Origin: GCA-003244245 sp963822695
GTDB taxonomy: Bacteria; Actinomycetota; Actinomycetes; Mycobacteriales; Pseudonocardiaceae
DNA: 64,000 nt
Direction of reading: 5' to 3'
NCBI GenBank assembly: GCA_963822695.1
Contig: CAWGJH010000024.1
Span: 348,596 to 412,595 of the forward strand
The notes beneath the pieces are model-generated. The model had not been told where the DNA came from. It made no database searches and was given only the letters and a program-made list of their open reading frames with translations. Below, in pieces: positions 1 to 9,164 of this stretch. Position numbers and translations under genes: made by a program. Positions within the stretch are counted from its first letter, which is position 1. Every line of letters starts with the position of its first letter.

Positions 1-1091
1 CGCAGCCCGCTAACGTCCCCGGGGGGCCGCCCGCGCAGAACCTGACCGACGCCGACGTCTCCGCGCTGCGGAACGCCCCGAATGTCGCCACCGTCACCCC
101 GGTGGTCACCGGCACAGCACCGGGCACGGGCACAGCAGCGGGCACAACACCAGGTACAACACCGATCGACACCAACACCACCACGTTCCTCTCAGGGGCC
201 ATCATCGGCTCCTCGGAACGCTGGAGCGAGGTGAACAACCGGGACGTTCAGGCGGGGTCGTTCTTTACCGAGGCTCAAGCCCGCTCCGCCGCCAGGGTGG
301 TGGTCCTGGGGCCGGCTGTCGCGACCACCCTCTTCGGTGATCCCGTGGCGGCGCTGGGCCAGATAGTCCGGATCAACCATGCTCCTTTCCAGGTCGTCGG
401 TGTGATGCAGAGTTACGGCCAGCAGCTTGACAACACTGCGGTCATGCCGCTGAGCACCGCCCGCCGTTACGTCGTCGGCTATGGCATCGGCATCGGCAAC
501 AAACTCAGCCAGATCCTCGTGCAAGCCCCCCAACAGACCGCCGTGCCCGCCGCCATGGCCGAGGTGACCCACATTCTCGACGCCCGACACCACATCACGG
601 ACCCCCGGCGGCGGGACTTCCAAGTCCAATCCCTGGGGCACCGGCTCCAAACCTTCAACCAGATCGTGCTCATCCTCACCCTGTTCACCCCGGCCGTCGC
701 CGCGCTCTCGCTGGTGGTCGGCGGTATCGGAGTCCTGAACATCATGCTGGTCTCGGTCACTGAACGAACCCGGGAGATCGGGATCCGCAAAGCGATCGGC
801 GCCACCAGCCGCGCCATCGTCGAGCAGTTCCTCATCGAGTCCATCGTCCTGGCCGGCCTCGGTGGGCTCATCGGCGTCGGCGTCGGGATCGGGCTGTCCC
901 TGCTCGCCGGCACCGTCGCACCGTCCTTCGACCCCTCCTCCGGCGTCTTCGCCGGGTTCGCCCCCGTCTTGTCCGTCCTGCCCGTGGCGGCGTCCTTCGC
1001 GATCAGTCTCGTGATCGGGCTCATCGCCGGCGGCTACCCGGCCTACCGCGCCGCCCGGCTACGTCCGATCGAAGCCCTCCGGTACGAATAA
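1..1091 (+). CDS. MacB/FtsX-type ABC transporter permease, 5' partial
   Basis: The reading frame is open from base 3, so the true start lies before the window. The first visible residues (QPANVPGGPPAQNLTDADV) already belong to the periplasmic MacB-type domain, which runs to about base 660. A C-terminal FtsX unit follows: a membrane segment around VVGGIGVLNIMLVSV, the cytoplasmic coupling helix TERTREIGIRKAIGA, then two more hydrophobic segments, ending RPIEALRYE. Proteins of this type are the membrane half of an ABC exporter or of a mechanotransmission complex and work with a MacB-like ATPase, presumably encoded just upstream. A low-complexity Thr/Gly/Pro stretch (around 110-180) sits inside the extracytoplasmic domain. 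The 3' end overlaps the convergent permease gene by 33 bp. Confidence 0.9.
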   Translation, partial: QPANVPGGPPAQNLTDADVSALRNAPNVATVTPVVTGTAPGTGTAAGTTPGTTPIDTNTTTFLSGAIIGSSERWSEVNNRDVQAGSFFTEAQARSAARVVVLGPAVATTLFGDPVAALGQIVRINHAPFQVVGVMQSYGQQLDNTAVMPLSTARRYVVGYGIGIGNKLSQILVQAPQQTAVPAAMAEVTHILDARHHITDPRRRDFQVQSLGHRLQTFNQIVLILTLFTPAVAALSLVVGGIGVLNIMLVSVTERTREIGIRKAIGATSRAIVEQFLIESIVLAGLGGLIGVGVGIGLSLLAGTVAPSFDPSSGVFAGFAPVLSVLPVAASFAISLVIGLIAGGYPAYRAARLRPIEALRYE

Positions 1092-2588
1092 ATCCCCGGC
1101 ACCGGCGCGTGTCTTGGCGGGTTCCTGGGCGCTGAGGCCTTCGGCGGCGATGAGAAGCCGACCGGCACGGCGGGTCACCGCCGGACGTGCGAGCACCCAC
1201 ACCACGCCGACCAGTAGCCAGGCGGCGGACAGGGCGGGATAGGCACCGGCGGCGCCGGTCGGGTACGGCCAGGTGTTGCGAAACAGCGTGTAACCGATCA
1301 ACAGCAGCGCTAGCCCCGGGACGACGATCTCCCAGACGGCGACGTGCCGGTGACCAGAGAAAAACAGCAGCCTCGTCGCGCCGATCGTGGCGAGTGCGTA
1401 GGCCACCAGCACGATCAGCGTTCCGATGGCCCCGGACGCAACGAACAAGTCGAACGGCTTTCCGCCCAGCACGAACCACACGGCACCAATAGCCAGGTAT
1501 ATGGCGATGACGACCGCCGCGGTCGCGCGGACCGGAATCCCGCGCGTCGCGTCGAGCTTCCCGAATGGTGGAAACCCGACGCCATCCCGCGCGAGCGCGA
1601 ACAATAACCTCGCAGCACCGACCACGCAGGCCAGCACGCAGCTGAAGGCGCTGATCGCCGCACCGACCGTGATAGCCTCGCCCACCCAGTCCGCCACGTA
1701 CCGCGAGCCGAGGTCGCCCAGCAGCGATGCCGAGCCGCTGAATGCCGCCACCCCCCTGTCGTCGGTGCCGAAACCCATCATCGCCACGGCCGTGACGAAC
1801 ACGAAGTACAGGCCACCGAAGATCGCCGTCCCGAGGATCGCCCGGGGGATGTCCCGGCGCGGCGTGCGTGTCTCTTCGCCCAACGTCGCGGCAGCCTCGA
1901 AACCCGCGAACGACAAGAAACCGAAGACCACCCCGAGAAACACCGCCGAGACGCCGGTGCCGGGCGGCACAGTGAGCACCGACAGGTCGATCGTGTGATC
2001 CTGCGGCGCGCTACCGGTCGCGAGCCGGATGAGGATCACCACCGTCACAACCACAATCAGCGCGACGGTGGCACCCTCCACCGACAACAAGAACCTGGTC
2101 GCCCCTCGAACAGGAGCGATGGCCAGCGAGAACACTCCAACCAGCGCGATGGCGCCAATGAGGAAACCCGACCAGGACGGCTGGTGCGTCCACACCCCCA
2201 CACTGTCCAGGAAGGTCGCGCCGAATATACCGGCCGCCGATGTCGTGGTGACCCCGAACAACGTATAGGTGCCCAGCAGCGCCCACCCGGCAACGACACC
2301 GGTACGGGCACCCAGGGTCGCCCCAACGAAGCCGTACACACTGCCCGCATGGTGAAAGCGCTGGCACAGTCGCACAAAGGTGTAAGCGATGAGCAGCACC
2401 CCGACGGTCGCCAGGGCGAACGCTAGCGGGACAGCACGCCCCACCGTGCCCGCGGTGGCCTGCGGGTTGATGTTGACCGCTGCCGAGGGAGCCATCAACG
2501 CCACCGAGATGCCAACGGCCTCCCACACGTTCAGCTCGCGACGAAGGTGAGCACCTTTGACTGGTAAACCATCGGATATCTCGGCCAT
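1059..2588 (-). CDS. APC-superfamily amino acid permease
   Basis: A 509-residue integral membrane protein with about 12 hydrophobic segments. The first is in VGISVALMAPSAAVNINPQ, and the signature LGEETRTPRRDIPRAILGT lies between central helices, typical of the amino acid/polyamine/organocation family; substrate unknown. The ATG at 2588 is chosen because GGAAAGG lies just upstream and the MAEISDG start fits the family. The frame stays open further upstream, but that extension is Arg/Trp-rich and overlaps the amidohydrolase. The amidohydrolase lies 79 bp upstream on the same strand, so the two probably form one unit. APC permeases are often found beside such amidohydrolases in actinomycete amine/glutamate catabolism loci. 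Confidence 0.9.
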   Translation of the reverse strand: MAEISDGLPVKGAHLRRELNVWEAVGISVALMAPSAAVNINPQATAGTVGRAVPLAFALATVGVLLIAYTFVRLCQRFHHAGSVYGFVGATLGARTGVVAGWALLGTYTLFGVTTTSAAGIFGATFLDSVGVWTHQPSWSGFLIGAIALVGVFSLAIAPVRGATRFLLSVEGATVALIVVVTVVILIRLATGSAPQDHTIDLSVLTVPPGTGVSAVFLGVVFGFLSFAGFEAAATLGEETRTPRRDIPRAILGTAIFGGLYFVFVTAVAMMGFGTDDRGVAAFSGSASLLGDLGSRYVADWVGEAITVGAAISAFSCVLACVVGAARLLFALARDGVGFPPFGKLDATRGIPVRATAAVVIAIYLAIGAVWFVLGGKPFDLFVASGAIGTLIVLVAYALATIGATRLLFFSGHRHVAVWEIVVPGLALLLIGYTLFRNTWPYPTGAAGAYPALSAAWLLVGVVWVLARPAVTRRAGRLLIAAEGLSAQEPAKTRAGAGDLFVPEGFDRT

Positions 2589-2667
2589 CAAGTTACCTTT
2601 CCACCAGTGATGAGAACCGTCAGGCATAAGAGACAGTGACCGTCGCCTTGCGTACCACGTCGGCGGG

Positions 2668-3823
2668 TCATTCCGGCTCCGCCAGCCGGTAGACGCGTTT
2701 CGCGTTGTCCGCACCCACCATCTGCGCGACACGTACCGCATCAGCACTCGACCACTCCCCCGACTGCACCCACTCACCCAGGACGCTGGCCATGGCACGC
2801 CGCCACAGCACGGCGCCGAGATGATGCAGCTCGGCTGGCCCCCACGCATCGGAGGAGAACAGCAGCTTGCCGAATGGGGCCACTTCCAGCGACTCCGCGA
2901 CAACCGCACGAGACCGCGCCCCGGTGTAGTTCACCGCCAATCCGACATCCAGGTACACGTGGGGAAACACGTGGGCCAGATACCCAGCGGTGCGGTGATA
3001 CGGGTAGCAGTGCAGCAGCATCACCGGCACCTGGCGGTCCTGTACCCGGCGTAGGAAGTCGGTCATCAGTGACGGGTCGCAGCGGTGCAGGGTCAGGTCA
3101 GGATCCCCGTACCCAGCGTGGAACTGCAGCGGTAGGCCGCGTTCGACACCGACCCAGAGCAGGTGGCGCAGCAGCACCGGATCGGTCAGGCGCAGCTCGC
3201 CGGTCTCCCGTCGCCGTAGCCACTGCCCGGCGGCGTGGCGCACATCGGCGACGCTGGGGGGTGCAGGATCGAAGTCAAGGCCGTACCGGTAGGCGATGAC
3301 GGACTTGAGCCCCACGGCGTGCCGAGCCCGTTCGTCCAGGGTCGAGGCGAACCGGTCGGCGAACTCGGTCGCATGCACGCCGCTTGCCGCCACCTCCTCA
3401 GCGAGCGATTCCAGGCGCACGATTTCCGACGCGGTCGCGCCGGAGGCGGCCGCCATCTCGGCGGGCCCCAGAATCTGCTCAGCGTGGTAACCGGTCTCAA
3501 GCAGGAACCATCCGACGCCACTGGCGACAAGAAGTTGAACGGGTCACCTCCTGCACACCGAGCTCTCGCCGGCGGGCGAGGTAGGTACTGGCGTTCGCGT
3601 GCGGGGGTAGGTCGAGCACCGGGGCGCACCAGCGGCGGACCGCGAAGCCCACCTGAGAATCCAGGTGGGTCGTGCCCGCAGGCGCTGCCCACGGGGATTC
3701 GCTGAAACCGGCTTCGAACGCAGCACCTTCGACATCGCCCGTCATGGCGCCGTGGACGTGATGGTCCACCAGGCGCTGCGCGTCGAGCGCGGCGCGCAGC
3801 GCGTCAGCACTAGCGCAGCTCAA
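2668..3823 (-). pseudogene. Amidohydrolase (amidohydrolase-2 family), frameshifted
   Basis: Two frames together make one TIM-barrel metallo-hydrolase. The first part (3823 to about 3535) carries the N-terminal metal motif LVDHHVHG and continues to RRRELGVQEVTR. The second continues from about 3535 in the next frame as LLVASGVGWFLLETGYHAEQ and runs to the stop at 2668 with LQFHAGYGDPD, LLHCYPY and LLFSSDAWG, the expected later metal and active-site motifs. The join needs a one-base correction near 3530-3540. The upstream start would be a TTG at 3823. Related proteins are stand-alone amidohydrolases or the N-terminal half of FluG-type glutamine synthetase fusions. It is either a recent pseudogene or carries a base error; all catalytic motifs survive. 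Confidence 0.75.
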
Positions 3824-4051
3824 CGAGACCTGTCGCGCCCGCCGAGATCGAGGACCAATTCCTGATCACCGGAACCAGGCCTCTGGGCTGGGGTCATACC
3901 CGACGGTAACTCCGCCGCGAAAATAAGTCAACGGCTGATGAAAAACTTTCCGGCCCTGCGGCAGACGTGACGAACAGGCGCGATTGGTAGCCTAGGGCGC
4001 CTGTGCAAGATCCTATTCCATGATCGGGTTCGTCCCGGAAGCGAGACTGTC

Positions 4052-5710
4052 GTGCCGATGTTGGACCGCGCGGTCCTCGACGCCCTGTTCCCCGCTGGTC
4101 TGCCCGAACCCGAGCACTGGGAACGACGCTACCCACCGCGGCAGCTCCCCGAGGGTGCTCAGGTCACCCGGTTCGGCCCTTCGCCGACCGGGTTCGTGCA
4201 CATCGGCGGCATCTACGTGGCCACCATCGATCGCGACATCGCGGCGCACTCCGGGGGCGTCTACCTGGTGCGCGTAGAGGACACCGACCAGTCGCGCGAG
4301 GTCGAAGGCGCCCTCGCCCAATTCGCCCGGGCGTTCGACTACTTCGATATCCCCTCCGACGAGGACGACGAGCACGGCAGCTACGGCCCCTACCACCAGT
4401 CGGTGCGCGCCGGCATCTACCTCACCTACGCGCGAGAACTGCTGCGCCAGGGCAAGGCGTACCTGTGCTTCGCCACTAAAGACGAACTTGCCGACATCAC
4501 CGCACGCCAGCAAGCCGCGAAGATCCCCACCGGCTACTACGGACCATGGGCCATCTGGCGCGACGCCGACCCCGCCGCCGTGCGGGTCAAACTCACCGAA
4601 GGCGCGCCGTACGTGGTGCGCTTCCGCGCCCCCGACAACGCTGCCGGGCAGCGGATCCGTTTCGCCGACGCGATCCGAGGCGAGTTGGAGCATGAAGCCA
4701 ATCGCAACGACACGGTTATCCTGAAATCTTCCGACCAATCACCCCGGCTGCCGACTTATCATTTCGCGCACGCCGTGGATGACCACCTGATGCGCGTCAC
4801 GCTGGCCATCCGCGGCGAGGAGTGGATTTCCTCGGTCCCGCTGCACCTGCAACTGTTCGACGCGCTGGGCTTCGAGCCGGTCACCTATGCGCACATCGCG
4901 CCACTGATGAAGCAGATTCCCGGTGGGAAACGCAAACTATCCAAGCGCACAGATCCCGAAGCCAGCGTCAACTTCTACATCAAAGCCGGCTACCCTGCTG
5001 AGGCCGTCCTGTACTACCTGCGGGGTCTGGCCAACGGGCGACTCGCCGACCTCCCACTCCACGAGGCACTCACCACCCCCATCCGGCTGGACCAGTGCGG
5101 TGTCGCCGGTCCACTGGTGGACCTGGTCAAGCTCGAAGACATCAGCGCCGACCACATCGCCACCCTGCCCGGACACCGGATTCTGGACGCCGTCCGCACC
5201 TGGGCTGGCCAATTCGACCCCGACCTGGCCACCGTCCTGACCACTGAGCACGATCGCGCCCTACGCGCCCTCGCCGTGGAACGCGACGGTGTCGCCAATC
5301 CTCGCAAGGATCTGCGCAAGTGGTCGGACTTCCGGCCCGCCTACGGCTTCTTCTTCCCGCAACTGTTCACCCCGTTGTCCGGCCCCACGGACGAACGCCT
5401 CATCCCACTCGGTATGGACACTACCATCGCCGCAAGCTTCGCTCATGACTTCGCCACGGGCTACCAGCACCTGGACGATCCCCAGGAATGGTTCAATCAG
5501 ATCCGCGAGCTCGCCGCGAAGCACGGCTTCGCGGCCAACACCAAAGAATACAAGAAAAACCCTGACGCCTATCCCGGCTCGATCCGCGAAGCATCCCAAC
5601 TCATCCGCGTCGCCCTCACCGGCTCCACCCGCAGCCCCGACCTCCACGCCATCACCCAAGCCCTCGGTGCGGCAGAAGTGCTGCGCCGGCTGCGCACGCT
5701 GGCCGGCTAG
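4052..5710 (+). CDS. gltX: Glutamyl-tRNA synthetase-like class Ic synthetase
   Basis: A 552-residue class I aminoacyl-tRNA synthetase that charges tRNA-Glu or a related tRNA. TRFGPSPTGFVHIGG (about residues 39-53) holds the HIGH-type signature, LVRVEDTD the Glu-binding loop, and GGKRKLSKRTD the KMSKS-type loop. It is longer than the usual actinobacterial GltX (about 490 residues) and resembles the long GluRS form with KLSKR, so it may be a second, accessory synthetase. The start is GTG 4052, with GGAA at 4037-4040 upstream; an ATG two codons later is an alternative. It is divergent from the amidohydrolase, and ileS follows 57 bp downstream on the same strand. Confidence 0.88.
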   Translation: MPMLDRAVLDALFPAGLPEPEHWERRYPPRQLPEGAQVTRFGPSPTGFVHIGGIYVATIDRDIAAHSGGVYLVRVEDTDQSREVEGALAQFARAFDYFDIPSDEDDEHGSYGPYHQSVRAGIYLTYARELLRQGKAYLCFATKDELADITARQQAAKIPTGYYGPWAIWRDADPAAVRVKLTEGAPYVVRFRAPDNAAGQRIRFADAIRGELEHEANRNDTVILKSSDQSPRLPTYHFAHAVDDHLMRVTLAIRGEEWISSVPLHLQLFDALGFEPVTYAHIAPLMKQIPGGKRKLSKRTDPEASVNFYIKAGYPAEAVLYYLRGLANGRLADLPLHEALTTPIRLDQCGVAGPLVDLVKLEDISADHIATLPGHRILDAVRTWAGQFDPDLATVLTTEHDRALRALAVERDGVANPRKDLRKWSDFRPAYGFFFPQLFTPLSGPTDERLIPLGMDTTIAASFAHDFATGYQHLDDPQEWFNQIRELAAKHGFAANTKEYKKNPDAYPGSIREASQLIRVALTGSTRSPDLHAITQALGAAEVLRRLRTLAG

Positions 5711-5767
5711 TCTGGTCGATACTCTAAACAGGCCGTACGTCCGCTGGCTCGCCATGGAGGAGCCCCG

Positions 5768-8700
5768 TTGCCCGATCAGTCCCCCTACACCCCACTATCC
5801 CCTCGGGTGGAGTTGCCTGCCGTCGACCATGAGGTCTTGGCGTTCTGGCGTGAGCATGACATTTTCGCCAGGAGCGTGGATCAGACCGCCGGCGGTCCGG
5901 AGTGGGTGTTCTTCGAGGGGCCACCCACCGCGAACGGCAAACCAGGCACGCACCACGTCGAGGCCCGCGTCTTCAAGGACATCTTCCCCCGGTTCAAGAC
6001 GATGAAGGGCTTCCACGTACCACGTCGAGCGGGATGGGACTGCCACGGGCTGCCGGTCGAGATAGCCGTGGAGAAAGAGCTCGGCCTATCCGGCAAACAG
6101 GACATCGAGAAGATCGGCATCGAGGAGTTCAACGCCCGCTGCCGGGAATCCGTCCAGCGCTACGTCGGCGAGTTCGAAGCGATGACCGAGCGCGTCGGCT
6201 ACTGGGTCGACATGTCCAACCCGTACTGGACCATGTCACCAGAGTACGTGGACAGCGTCTGGTGGGCATTGAAGCAGATCCACGACAAGGGCCTTCTCGT
6301 CCAGGACCATCGCGTCGCGCCGTACTGTCCGCGCTGCGGCACTGGATTGTCCGATCACGAGGTCGCCCAGGGCTATGAGTCGATCGTTGACCCCTCAGTG
6401 TACGTGCGGTTGCCGATTGTCGGGCCGTTGGACGGGCTGACCGGAGTGGAACTGCTGGTGTGGACAACCACACCGTGGACATTGGTGTCCAACACCGCCG
6501 TGGCGGTGCATCCTGACGTGACCTACGTGATAGCGCGCGCACGGCAGGGCACGTTCGTTGTCGCCGAGCCGCTGCTGGCCACAGTTCTCGGAGAAGAGGC
6601 GGAAGTTCTGGCGTCCCTCCCAGGGAGCAGTCTGGCAGGCGTGCGCTACCGTCGTCCCTTCGAGTTGGTAGATATTCCTGATGCGCACTTCGTGATCACC
6701 GCTGACTACGTGACAACCGAAGATGGCACCGGCCTGGTGCACCAAGCGCCCGCGTTCGGCGCCGAAGACCTCGCCGCGTGCAAGCAGCACAACCTTCCCG
6801 TCGTTAATCCGATCGGACCGGACGGGCATTTCCTCGCCGACGTGGATCTCGTTGGAGGAACGTTCTTCAAAGACGCCGACCCCATACTCCTCGCCGATCT
6901 CGAACAACGTGGTCTGCTGTTCAAGTCGCTGAACTACGAGCACCAGTACCCGCACTGCTGGCGCTGCCACACTCCGTTGATGTATTACGCACAGTTGTCC
7001 TGGTACATTCGCACCACTGCTCGGCGCACGGAGTTGCAGCGCGAGAACGAGCGCACCAACTGGTATCCCGAGCACATCAAGCACGGACGTTTCGGTGACT
7101 GGCTAGCCAACAACGTCAACTGGGCCCTGTCACGGAGCCGGTACTGGGGCACTCCGCTACCCATATGGCGCTGCCAGGACGGGCACCTCACCTGTGTCGG
7201 TTCCCGCGCTGAACTCGTGCAACTCGCAGGTCAGGACCTGTCCAACCGCGACCCGCACCGCCCCTACATCGACGCGGTGACCTTCGCGTGCCCCACGTGT
7301 GGCGAGCGAGCCAGCAGGGTCACCGAAGTGATCGACGCCTGGTTTGACTCCGGCTCCATGCCGTTCGCCGGCATCGGCTATCCCTTTGTGGACGGTAGCG
7401 TCGAGCGGTTCGAGAAGAGCTACCCAGCCCAGTTCATCTGCGAAGCGATCGATCAAACCCGAGGCTGGTTCTACACCCTCATGGTCATCGGCACGCTGGT
7501 GTTCGACCGCTCATCGTATGAAAACGTGGTCTGTCTCGGGCACATCGTCGCCGAGGACGGCCGCAAGATGAGCAAGCACCTCGGCAACGTCATCGAGCCC
7601 ATTCCGTTCATGGAGAAACACGGCGCCGACGCTCTGCGTTGGTTTATGCTGTGCTCGGGTTCTCCATGGTCTGCGCGACGTATCGGCGACTTGCCGTTGG
7701 AAGAGATCGTCCGCAAGGTCCTGTTGACCTACTGGAACACGGCGTCGTTCTTCACCCTCTATGCCGACACCAGTTCCTGGGTGCCGGGAGCCGCCGCACC
7801 CGTCGCCGACCGGCCAGTGATCGACAGGTGGGTGCTCGCCGAACTCGACCATGTCGTGACAAGGGTTGACGCTGCACTGGAGAACTTCGACACGGCCGGG
7901 TCGGGCCGGGTGCTCGCCCAGTTCATCGATGACTTGTCGAACTGGTATGTGCGGCGCTGCCGCGCCCGTTTCTGGAACGGTGATGGCAACGCGCTGGCTA
8001 CCCTACACGAGTGTCTTCATATCCTGACCAGGCTGCTCGCGCCGTTCGTACCATTCATCACCGAGCAGGTTTGGCGGCACGTGATCAGGCCCGGTGACAC
8101 CTCAGCCGCGGACTCGGTACACCTCACCGCTTGGCCAACCCCGGACACCACTCGCTCGAATGACGAATTGCGCGCGAACATGGACATCGCGCGTCAACTC
8201 GTCGAGGTCGGACGCGCGGTGCGCAAGACCACCAACATCCGTACCCGCCAACCCCTGAAACGTGCGCTGGTCGGCATCCCCGGTGGCCGCGAACTGCCCG
8301 CCGAACTCATCGCGGAAATCGCCGACGAACTCAACGTCGGCGACGTCACACCACTCGCACAGGCCGGCGAAGTCGTGGACATCAGCGTGAAACCCAACTT
8401 CCGTACACTCGGCAAGCGATTCGGCCCGCGGACTCAACGAGCCGCCAAAGCCATCACCGCCACCGATCACAGCCAACTTGCCCGCACTCTGAAGACAGAC
8501 GGTCAGGCAACGGTCAGCCTGGACGGACAAGACATCACCGTCACGCTGGAGGACGTCACCTTGACCGAGGTCCCTCGCAGCGGATGGGCGGTCAGCGGCC
8601 AACAAGAGATGACGGTCGCGCTGGACACCACCATCACCCCGGAACTACGCAAGGCCGGTCTAGCGCGAGAGGCCATCCGACTGGTGCAAACCGCCAGGAA

Positions 8701-8941
8701 GGAAGCCGACCTCGACGTCACAGACCGCATCCTGCTGTCCTGGGCCGCGCACGGTGAGACGGCCGACGCGTTGCGCGAGCACGAACGCGAACTCGCCGAC
8801 GCCGTTCTTGCCGTCGAGATCACCGAACACCCGCTCTCAGACCTCCCTGCCGAAGCCAATTCCTCCGATACCGGCCTGCTCGAAGACGACGAGCTCGGAG
8901 TGCACTTCTGGCTGGTCAAAGCAGACACCCGCCGCCCATGA
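5768..8941 (+). CDS. ileS: Isoleucyl-tRNA synthetase
   Basis: A 1057-residue class Ia synthetase that attaches Ile to tRNA-Ile. GPPTANGKPGTHHVEAR (about residues 51-67) is the HIGH region, DIFPRFKTMKGFHVPRRAGW follows as in IleRS, an editing (CP1) domain spans the middle, and GRKMSKHLGN lies near residue 600. The C-terminal region is the long IleRS2-type tRNA-binding extension. IleRS2 enzymes are known to be less sensitive to mupirocin; whether this one is cannot be read here. The start is TTG 5768, 5 bp after a GGAGGAG ribosome site. The 57-bp gap to gltX is too short for a T-box, so the gene is probably co-transcribed. Confidence 0.96.
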   Translation: MPDQSPYTPLSPRVELPAVDHEVLAFWREHDIFARSVDQTAGGPEWVFFEGPPTANGKPGTHHVEARVFKDIFPRFKTMKGFHVPRRAGWDCHGLPVEIAVEKELGLSGKQDIEKIGIEEFNARCRESVQRYVGEFEAMTERVGYWVDMSNPYWTMSPEYVDSVWWALKQIHDKGLLVQDHRVAPYCPRCGTGLSDHEVAQGYESIVDPSVYVRLPIVGPLDGLTGVELLVWTTTPWTLVSNTAVAVHPDVTYVIARARQGTFVVAEPLLATVLGEEAEVLASLPGSSLAGVRYRRPFELVDIPDAHFVITADYVTTEDGTGLVHQAPAFGAEDLAACKQHNLPVVNPIGPDGHFLADVDLVGGTFFKDADPILLADLEQRGLLFKSLNYEHQYPHCWRCHTPLMYYAQLSWYIRTTARRTELQRENERTNWYPEHIKHGRFGDWLANNVNWALSRSRYWGTPLPIWRCQDGHLTCVGSRAELVQLAGQDLSNRDPHRPYIDAVTFACPTCGERASRVTEVIDAWFDSGSMPFAGIGYPFVDGSVERFEKSYPAQFICEAIDQTRGWFYTLMVIGTLVFDRSSYENVVCLGHIVAEDGRKMSKHLGNVIEPIPFMEKHGADALRWFMLCSGSPWSARRIGDLPLEEIVRKVLLTYWNTASFFTLYADTSSWVPGAAAPVADRPVIDRWVLAELDHVVTRVDAALENFDTAGSGRVLAQFIDDLSNWYVRRCRARFWNGDGNALATLHECLHILTRLLAPFVPFITEQVWRHVIRPGDTSAADSVHLTAWPTPDTTRSNDELRANMDIARQLVEVGRAVRKTTNIRTRQPLKRALVGIPGGRELPAELIAEIADELNVGDVTPLAQAGEVVDISVKPNFRTLGKRFGPRTQRAAKAITATDHSQLARTLKTDGQATVSLDGQDITVTLEDVTLTEVPRSGWAVSGQQEMTVALDTTITPELRKAGLAREAIRLVQTARKEADLDVTDRILLSWAAHGETADALREHERELADAVLAVEITEHPLSDLPAEANSSDTGLLEDDELGVHFWLVKADTRRP

Positions 8942-8947
8942 CGCGCG

Positions 8948-9105
8948 TTAACGATCCGCGAGCGGGGACGCCGCAACCGCCTCCACAGTGTCGGACGCCG
9001 GGGTTCTCGGCAACGCGTCGGTGATGGCGCCCAGCAGGCGGCGCTCTTCGCGGTCCACCAACGCGAGCAGCAACTCGTCCTTGTTCGGGTAGCACCCGTA
9101 GCCAA
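8948..9105 (-). pseudogene. TetR-family regulator remnant
   Basis: Reading the minus strand up to the TAA at 8948, the frame gives YPNKDELLLALVDREERRLL. This is the end of the helix-turn-helix and start of helix 4 in TetR-type repressors (usually FPNKDELL). The helix-turn-helix itself and nearly all of the ligand-binding domain are gone: only about 50 codons remain, ending VAASPLADR. It lies divergently beside the EphD-like gene with a perfect palindrome between them, the standard arrangement of a local repressor. It is read as the wreck of that gene's own repressor. Confidence 0.6.
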
Positions 9106-9123
9106 ACCTACTATGACGTAGAA

Positions 9124-9145
9124 GTTCCTACTAGGGAGTAGGAAC
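9124..9145. promoter_or_regulatory. Perfect palindromic operator upstream of ephD-like gene
   Basis: GTTCCTACT, a 4-base spacer (AGGG) and AGTAGGAAC make a perfect 9-bp inverted repeat ending 19 bp before the ATG at 9165. Its size, symmetry and position between a TetR remnant and its neighbour fit a TetR-type operator. A looser half-site (CTAC...GTAG) lies just before it. Confidence 0.6.
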
Positions 9146-9164
9146 CGGCCTCAGGAGGTAACGG

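Noticed and set aside
5711..5767. T-box riboswitch before ileS
   Set aside because: Only 57 bp separate gltX and ileS, too short for a T-box, and no specifier loop or T-box sequence is visible.
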